DNA of 64,000 nucleotides. Source: Tundrisphaera lichenicola. GTDB taxonomy: Bacteria; Planctomycetota; Planctomycetia; Isosphaerales; Isosphaeraceae. The translations under genes and the position numbers were made by a program. The DNA is taken from contig NZ_CP195106.1 of the NCBI RefSeq assembly GCF_051175385.1, forward strand, positions 1,612,001 to 1,676,000, given 5' to 3'. Shown here piece after piece: positions 59,965 to 64,000 of this stretch. Positions within the stretch are counted from its first letter, which is position 1; every line of letters begins with the position of its first letter. The notes beneath the pieces are model-generated. The model saw nothing but the letters and a program-made list of their open reading frames with translations. It did no database searches and was not told the origin of the DNA.

Positions 59965-60746
59965 TGCGGACCCTGTTCATCGCGGGCAACTGGAAGATGA
60001 ATCCGGCAACCTCCGAGGCCGCCCTGGCTTTGGCCGAAGCGGTCAAGGCGGGAGTCGGGCAGTCGGTCGAGGTCCGGGTCGCGATCTGTCCCCCGAGCAT
60101 CTACCTCCAACGGATCGATCCAGTCCTGGCCGGCTCGCCGATCGGGCTCGGCGCTCAGAATATGCACGCCAAGGCCGACGGGGCTTTTACCGGCGAGATC
60201 TCGGGCGCGATGCTCGTCGATGCCGGTTGCACCCACGTCATCCTGGGACATAGCGAGCGTCGGCACGGCGAAGGGGAAACCGACGATGCGGTCAATGGCA
60301 AGCTCAAGGCCGCCCTCGCCGCCCAGTTGATCCCGATCGTATGCATTGGCGAGACCCGGCTCGAACGCGAGTCCGATCTGACCGAAGACGTGGTCGCCCG
60401 ACAACTCGAACATTCCCTGGCCGGGTTGACCCCGGAGCAGATGGGGGGAGTGGTCCTGGCCTACGAGCCGGTCTGGGCGATCGGGACGGGCCTGACCGCC
60501 ACGCCCCACCAGGCCCAGGCGGTCCACGCCTTCATCCGTCGCCAGCTCGAATCGAAGTTCGGCGAGGCGACCGCGAGCCGGGTCGTTGTCCAGTATGGTG
60601 GTAGCGTCAAGCCTGAGAACGCCGCAGAACTGCTCGCTTGTCCCGATATCGATGGTGCCCTCGTCGGCGGTGCCAGCCTGAAGCCGGCCGACTTCCTCGG
60701 TATCATCCACGCCGGGCGGGATGTGGCCGCAAAGGGCAAGGGCTGA
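59964..60746 (+). CDS. tpiA: Triosephosphate isomerase
   Basis: 260 residues. Interconverts dihydroxyacetone phosphate and glyceraldehyde-3-phosphate. All active-site elements are present: Lys in AGNWKMN, His in ILGHSERRHGEGE, Glu in LAYEPVWAIGTG and the phosphate loop VQYGGSVKPENAAELL. ATG 59964 overlaps the aroF stop as TGATG, so translation is probably coupled. The C-terminus GRDVAAKGKG is slightly extended. The gap to secG contains a diverged copy of the GATTTCAG repeat. Confidence 0.96.
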   Translation: MRTLFIAGNWKMNPATSEAALALAEAVKAGVGQSVEVRVAICPPSIYLQRIDPVLAGSPIGLGAQNMHAKADGAFTGEISGAMLVDAGCTHVILGHSERRHGEGETDDAVNGKLKAALAAQLIPIVCIGETRLERESDLTEDVVARQLEHSLAGLTPEQMGGVVLAYEPVWAIGTGLTATPHQAQAVHAFIRRQLESKFGEATASRVVVQYGGSVKPENAAELLACPDIDGALVGGASLKPADFLGIIHAGRDVAAKGKG

Positions 60747-60779
60747 CCGGAACTCTGAATCCCCTGACTCCAGATTCTT

Positions 60780-60846
60780 GATTTCAGATTTCAGATCGTC
60801 GGACGCCGCGACCGGGTCTGGAATCTGAAATGGGAGATCTGAAATC
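60780..60846. repeat. GATTTCAG-type inverted repeat before secG
   Basis: GATTTCAGATTTCAGATC (60780-60797) faces two TCTGAAAT units (60824-60831 and 60838-60845). GATTTCAGATC (60787-60797) pairs exactly with GATCTGAAATC (60836-60846). Related to the repeat before groES. Confidence 0.6.
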
Positions 60847-60866
60847 GTGACACAAGGACCCCGACC

Positions 60867-61325
60867 GTGCAGTTCCTCAACGTCCTGCTACAACTCGTGC
60901 TGGCGTTCACGTCCGTCTTCCTGATCTGCCTGGTTCTGATCCAGCGCGGCAAGGGGGGTGGCCTGGCCGGCGCCTTCGGCGGGGCCGGGGGTTCGAGTGC
61001 CTTCGGGACCAAGGCCGGCGACATCTTCACCCGAGTCACCATGATCGTCGCGGGAGTCTGGATTTCGATCGCGATGCTCCTGGTGGTTCTCTCGAATCGC
61101 CGGACTTCTGCCTACGGCGATGCCCCCGCAGCGAAGTCGACCTTCACGCCCAGTCCGTCTGCGGATGGTAAATCGAAGCTGCCCATCGAGAGCCTGGACA
61201 AGAGCCTGGGATTGCCCCCTACCACCGACAGCTCCAAGGTCGATCCACCGGGCCAGGTTTCTGGCACATCGCCCATCGCGCCCAACACGCCGCTCAAACC
61301 TATCACCCCCCCGTCGAAGCCCTGA
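60867..61325 (+). CDS. secG: Protein translocase subunit SecG
   Basis: 152 residues. Small membrane partner of SecYEG. Two hydrophobic helices (about 5-24 and 52-74) flank the conserved LIQRGKGGGLAGAFGGAGGSSAFGTKAGDI loop, diagnostic for SecG. A Pro/Ser-rich, disordered tail (about 80-152) makes it longer than E. coli SecG (110). GTG 60867 is the start; the preceding ribosome site is weak (AAGGA about 10 nt upstream). Often near tpiA in bacteria, as here. Confidence 0.93.
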   Translation: MQFLNVLLQLVLAFTSVFLICLVLIQRGKGGGLAGAFGGAGGSSAFGTKAGDIFTRVTMIVAGVWISIAMLLVVLSNRRTSAYGDAPAAKSTFTPSPSADGKSKLPIESLDKSLGLPPTTDSSKVDPPGQVSGTSPIAPNTPLKPITPPSKP

Positions 61326-61346
61326 TCGACCAAGAGGCGACGCGCC

Positions 61347-62246
61347 GTGCTTTTGAGCATGACCGGTTTTGGCGAAGCTCGGCTCCAGGATGAGCGGTGG
61401 TCGGTGAGCGTCGAAGTTCGGGCGGTGAACAATCGCCACCTCAAGCTCAACGCCAAACTCAGCGACCCCTACGGCGCCCTGGAGCCCGATCTGGAACGGC
61501 TGGTCCGGGAGACCCTCCGTCGGGGCACCGTACAGCTCTCGATTCGGGTCGAGCGACCCAAGCGGGCCGAAGACTACCGGCTCAACCGGGTCGCCCTGGC
61601 AAGCTATCGGGCCCAGTTGCTGGAGATCCTCGACTCTACCGGAAGCCCATCCGAGGTTTCGAGCCCGAGTCTGGACCTGACCGCACTCCTCTCACTCCCC
61701 GGGATCGTCGAGGAGCGTCGCACCGCGACCGAAGATCCTCACGAGGATTGGCCCGTCCTATCCGCCATCGTCACCGAAGCCCTGGGTAAACTCCAGCAGG
61801 CTCGGGCCGAGGAAGGCCGGGCCATGGCCGAGGAACTCCTTCGCCTCGGTCGTGAGCTATCCGGTAATCTGGAGAAGGTCGCCGGTCGAGGGCCGGAAGT
61901 TGTTTCGTCCTTCCAAAAACGATTGACCGAACGGGTCCAGTCCCTCCTGGCCGGTCAAGGAGTTTCGGTCGAGCCGAAAGACCTCATCCGCGAGGTTTCC
62001 ATCTTCGCCGAGCGGGCCGACATCGCCGAGGAAGTCATCCGGCTTCGAGCCCACCTGAAGCAGTACGCCGAGGTGATCGGAGAGCCCGAGAGTTCGGGGC
62101 GGAAACTGGAATTTGTCGTCCAGGAGATGGGCCGGGAGACCAACACGATCGGCTCCAAGGCCAATGACGTCGAAATTAGTCGGTTGGTGGTCGATATGAA
62201 GGGTCTCCTGGAAAAGATCCGCGAGTTGATCCAGAACGTGGAGTGA
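61347..62246 (+). CDS. yicC: YicC-family endoribonuclease
   Basis: 299 residues. Begins LLSMTGFGEA (start GTG 61347; ATG 61359 is possible) and carries the family-typical VEVRAVNNRHLKLNAKL, RRGTVQLSIRVERP and, in the C-terminal DUF1732 part, RADIAEEVIRLRAHLKQYAEV with GRKLEFVVQEMGRETNTIGSKAND. YicC proteins are metal-dependent ribonucleases linked to small-RNA turnover in E. coli. 21 bp after secG and 7 bp before gmk, so in one operon. Length is normal. Confidence 0.93.
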   Translation: MLLSMTGFGEARLQDERWSVSVEVRAVNNRHLKLNAKLSDPYGALEPDLERLVRETLRRGTVQLSIRVERPKRAEDYRLNRVALASYRAQLLEILDSTGSPSEVSSPSLDLTALLSLPGIVEERRTATEDPHEDWPVLSAIVTEALGKLQQARAEEGRAMAEELLRLGRELSGNLEKVAGRGPEVVSSFQKRLTERVQSLLAGQGVSVEPKDLIREVSIFAERADIAEEVIRLRAHLKQYAEVIGEPESSGRKLEFVVQEMGRETNTIGSKANDVEISRLVVDMKGLLEKIRELIQNVE

Positions 62247-62253
62247 ACAGAAC

Positions 62254-62865
62254 TTGGAGCCCGAGGTTTCGCCGACCCTGATCGATCGATGGAAGGACCT
62301 TCCCGGGAAGCTGATCGTCCTGTCGGGGGCGTCCGGCTCGGGCAAGAGTACGCTTGTAGAGCGTCTCCTGAAGAGAGAAGGGCTCCGACTCAAGGTCTCG
62401 GTATCGGCCACGACCCGATCGCCTCGTCCCGGCGAGTTGAACGAAGTCAGTTACTATTTCCTGACGCGGGACGAGTTTGAGCTCGGGCGCGACCGGGGGG
62501 AATTCCTGGAATGGGCCGAGGTCCATGGTCATCTCTATGGAACCCCGACCGGACCGGTCCTGGCCTCGTTGATCGACGGGATTTGCGTCATCTTGGTGAT
62601 CGACGTTCAGGGGGCAATGCTGGTCCGTCGGCAGGTGCCCGATTCGGTACTGATCTTCGTCCATGCCCCCAGCCCCGATCAACTGGAGGCCCGCCTCCGT
62701 GCTCGGGGGACTGACGATGATGCCACCATCGCGCGTCGGCTGGAAAATTCCCGGAACGAGATCGCCCAGGCCAACTATTACGACTACCAAATTACCAACG
62801 ACGACCTGGAACGGGCCGTCGAACAACTCGCCGCCATCTTGACCCGGATCCATTGCGGAGGCTGA
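62254..62865 (+). CDS. gmk: Guanylate kinase
   Basis: 203 residues. GMP to GDP. Walker A SGASGSGKSTLVERLL, GMP-binding SVSATTRSPRPGELNEVSYYFLTRDEF, and the lid LEWAEVHGHLYGTPTG. Start TTG 62254 (no ATG or GTG in frame near it), with GGAG 10 nt upstream. The C-terminus ends after VEQLAAILTRIHCGG. Between yicC and rpoZ, the conserved order in many bacteria. Confidence 0.94.
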   Translation: MEPEVSPTLIDRWKDLPGKLIVLSGASGSGKSTLVERLLKREGLRLKVSVSATTRSPRPGELNEVSYYFLTRDEFELGRDRGEFLEWAEVHGHLYGTPTGPVLASLIDGICVILVIDVQGAMLVRRQVPDSVLIFVHAPSPDQLEARLRARGTDDDATIARRLENSRNEIAQANYYDYQITNDDLERAVEQLAAILTRIHCGG

Positions 62866-62871
62866 TTTCTG

Positions 62872-63138
62872 ATGCTCGAAGAATTGAAGGAAGAGCACAT
62901 CGTCAACAAGGTCGGCGGCCGGTTCAAGCTTTCCACGCTGATCCAGAAGCGGATGATCGCGCTGAACCAGGGCTCCCGACCTTTGGTCGACGCCCGAGGG
63001 CTCGACAAGATGTCGATCGTGATCCAGGAGATCATGCAAGATAAGATCTTCCTCGACATGTCGGGCAACTTGCACCTCCTCGAGGCGACTGAAGAGGAAG
63101 AAGGCGGGACGGTCGACCTGACCCAACCGTCGGAATAA
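62872..63138 (+). CDS. rpoZ: RNA polymerase omega subunit
   Basis: 88 residues. Short, acidic-tailed omega subunit. NKVGGRFKLSTLIQKRMIALNQGSRPLVD (about 12-40) matches the omega core (KvgnrF.Lv.lA.kRarqL..G..plv). It helps assemble RNA polymerase and senses ppGpp with beta-prime. ATG 62872, just 6 bp after gmk. The gene order gmk-rpoZ supports the call despite the short, diverged sequence. Confidence 0.87.
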   Translation: MLEELKEEHIVNKVGGRFKLSTLIQKRMIALNQGSRPLVDARGLDKMSIVIQEIMQDKIFLDMSGNLHLLEATEEEEGGTVDLTQPSE

Positions 63139-63300
63139 CCACGACCGGCACCTGCTCGGGCCGGGATCACCCGGGATCGTGCAAGTCGAACCGCCGCCTC
63201 GGTCGATCCAACAGGGTCGAGCCGGTGCCGGCGGGGGATCGTCGGTTGTCGAGGTGCGTCGTCCAAGGCGCCCGGCTCGCCCGGTTCGCCGAGGATTCCG

Positions 63301-64000
63301 ATGTTCGATCGCCGACGATGGGCCGGCCATTGCCGGGCCGCAGCCCTCCTGTTTGCCGTCGTATTCCTGACCTTCAGCCTGGTTGGTTACGATCCGGCCG
63401 ACTCTCCGGGCCAAGCCGCCGAACCCGCCAACGACCCGCCGGCCAATCCTTGCGGACCAGCGGGGGCGGTCCTGGCGCACGTCCTGTTCGCCTCGGTCGG
63501 TTGGGCATCGTATCTGGTCCTCTACGGCCTTGCGGTCGCGGATCTCATGGCCTTCCGGCGTCGTAAGGTGGCCGATCCCGCCCTCCGCCTCGCCGGACTG
63601 GCGGCCATGGTCCTGGTCGCTTCGGCCTTAGTTCAGAAATTTCAACCGGATCGCCAGCCCTCTCCGGCCGTGGGCAGTGGAGGGTATGTCGGGGCCGCCG
63701 CGGCCGCCTTCCTCGAAGGCCAGTTTGGCCTGGCGGGAATGCTCCTCATCCTGGTCGCCCTCGGTCTGATCGGCCTGATCTTGAGTCAGGAAGTCCTGAT
63801 CGCCTGGCCGATTCGCGAGGCCTGGTCCTTGATCCGACCCCGGGGACATGGCGTCGCTTCGACGCAGGGCTACGCAGGTTCTCCCGGATCGGCCCTGATG
63901 ATTGCCGAATCTCCCGGGTTCGATGTTCCTCCTCCCCGGCTCGTGCCCCCGGTTCATCGGGCCATCCCGCCGCGTGCTCCGTCCTCGCTCGGTCTCACCT
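63301..64000 (+). CDS. ftsK: DNA translocase FtsK, N-terminal membrane part (cut by window edge)
   Basis: First 233 residues of FtsK/SpoIIIE, translated directly from ATG 63301. Four hydrophobic segments (about 14-30, 60-85, 98-115, 140-165) with the loop SLVGYDPADSPGQ and PANPCGPAGAVLAHVLF, the conserved NxxGxxGA.lA pattern of the FtsK N-terminal domain. The linker and the motor domain lie past the right edge. It anchors the DNA pump at the division septum. It is co-directional with rpoZ; the 162-bp gap holds no obvious gene. Confidence 0.85.
   Translation, partial: MFDRRRWAGHCRAAALLFAVVFLTFSLVGYDPADSPGQAAEPANDPPANPCGPAGAVLAHVLFASVGWASYLVLYGLAVADLMAFRRRKVADPALRLAGLAAMVLVASALVQKFQPDRQPSPAVGSGGYVGAAAAAFLEGQFGLAGMLLILVALGLIGLILSQEVLIAWPIREAWSLIRPRGHGVASTQGYAGSPGSALMIAESPGFDVPPPRLVPPVHRAIPPRAPSSLGLT

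Overview
The window is a 64 kb piece of a GC-rich bacterial chromosome. It is densely coded on both strands, with two genes cut by the ends: an ABC exporter at the left edge and ftsK at the right edge. Gene content and style suggest a planctomycete, probably near the Isosphaeraceae. The signs are two groEL genes around one groES, secreted LTxxQ-like proteins, a DUF1570-like lipoprotein peptidase, a secG-yicC-gmk-rpoZ-ftsK run, a MoeA-periplasmic-binding fusion, and frequent GTG or TTG starts. The assignment rests on gene content only.

Layout. 1-10.4 kb: cell-surface and lipid genes (ABC exporter, GT4 glycosyltransferase coupled to a two-module WaaP-like kinase, lipoprotein peptidase), then a leftward run of secreted protein, PlsC-like acyltransferase, ArnT-like glycosyltransferase, panB and pterin dehydratase. 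10.8-27.8 kb: a protein-quality-control island (groEL1, groES, groEL2, dnaJ, grpE, dnaK, clpB), interrupted by fmdB-yacG, a thioredoxin-like protein, an aldo/keto reductase and pheA. Two small paralogous genes of unknown function lie between dnaK and clpB. 28-38.6 kb: membrane protein, esterase, ROK kinase, a 1077-residue GAP1-like protein divergent from recQ, and a SpoIIE-type phosphatase. 38.6-46.3 kb: cinA, HNH endonuclease, epimerase, HutX-like protein, and a molybdenum-cofactor operon (moeA, moeA-PBP, mobA). 46.8-53.1 kb: clpC, a TPR protein and an MMPL transporter. 53.2-54.7 kb: a complete insertion sequence with a perfect 9-bp target duplication. 55.4-58.6 kb: a selenocysteine formate dehydrogenase read through an in-frame TGA with a recognisable SECIS hairpin. 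58.9-64 kb: aroF, tpiA, secG, yicC, gmk, rpoZ and ftsK.

How the genes fit together. The MoeA/MobA genes make the bis-MGD cofactor that the formate dehydrogenase needs. AroF and PheA are the first and a late step of phenylalanine synthesis, and the pterin dehydratase may serve phenylalanine hydroxylation. GroEL/ES, DnaK/DnaJ/GrpE, ClpB and ClpC form a nearly complete chaperone, disaggregase and protease-ATPase set, yet no CIRCE operator was found upstream of any of them.

Most unusual points: the selenoprotein (easily mis-called as two genes), the GAP1-like protein without a visible partner GTPase, the small paralogue pair, and hairpin repeats sitting just upstream of groES and secG. No tRNA, rRNA or CRISPR array was seen.
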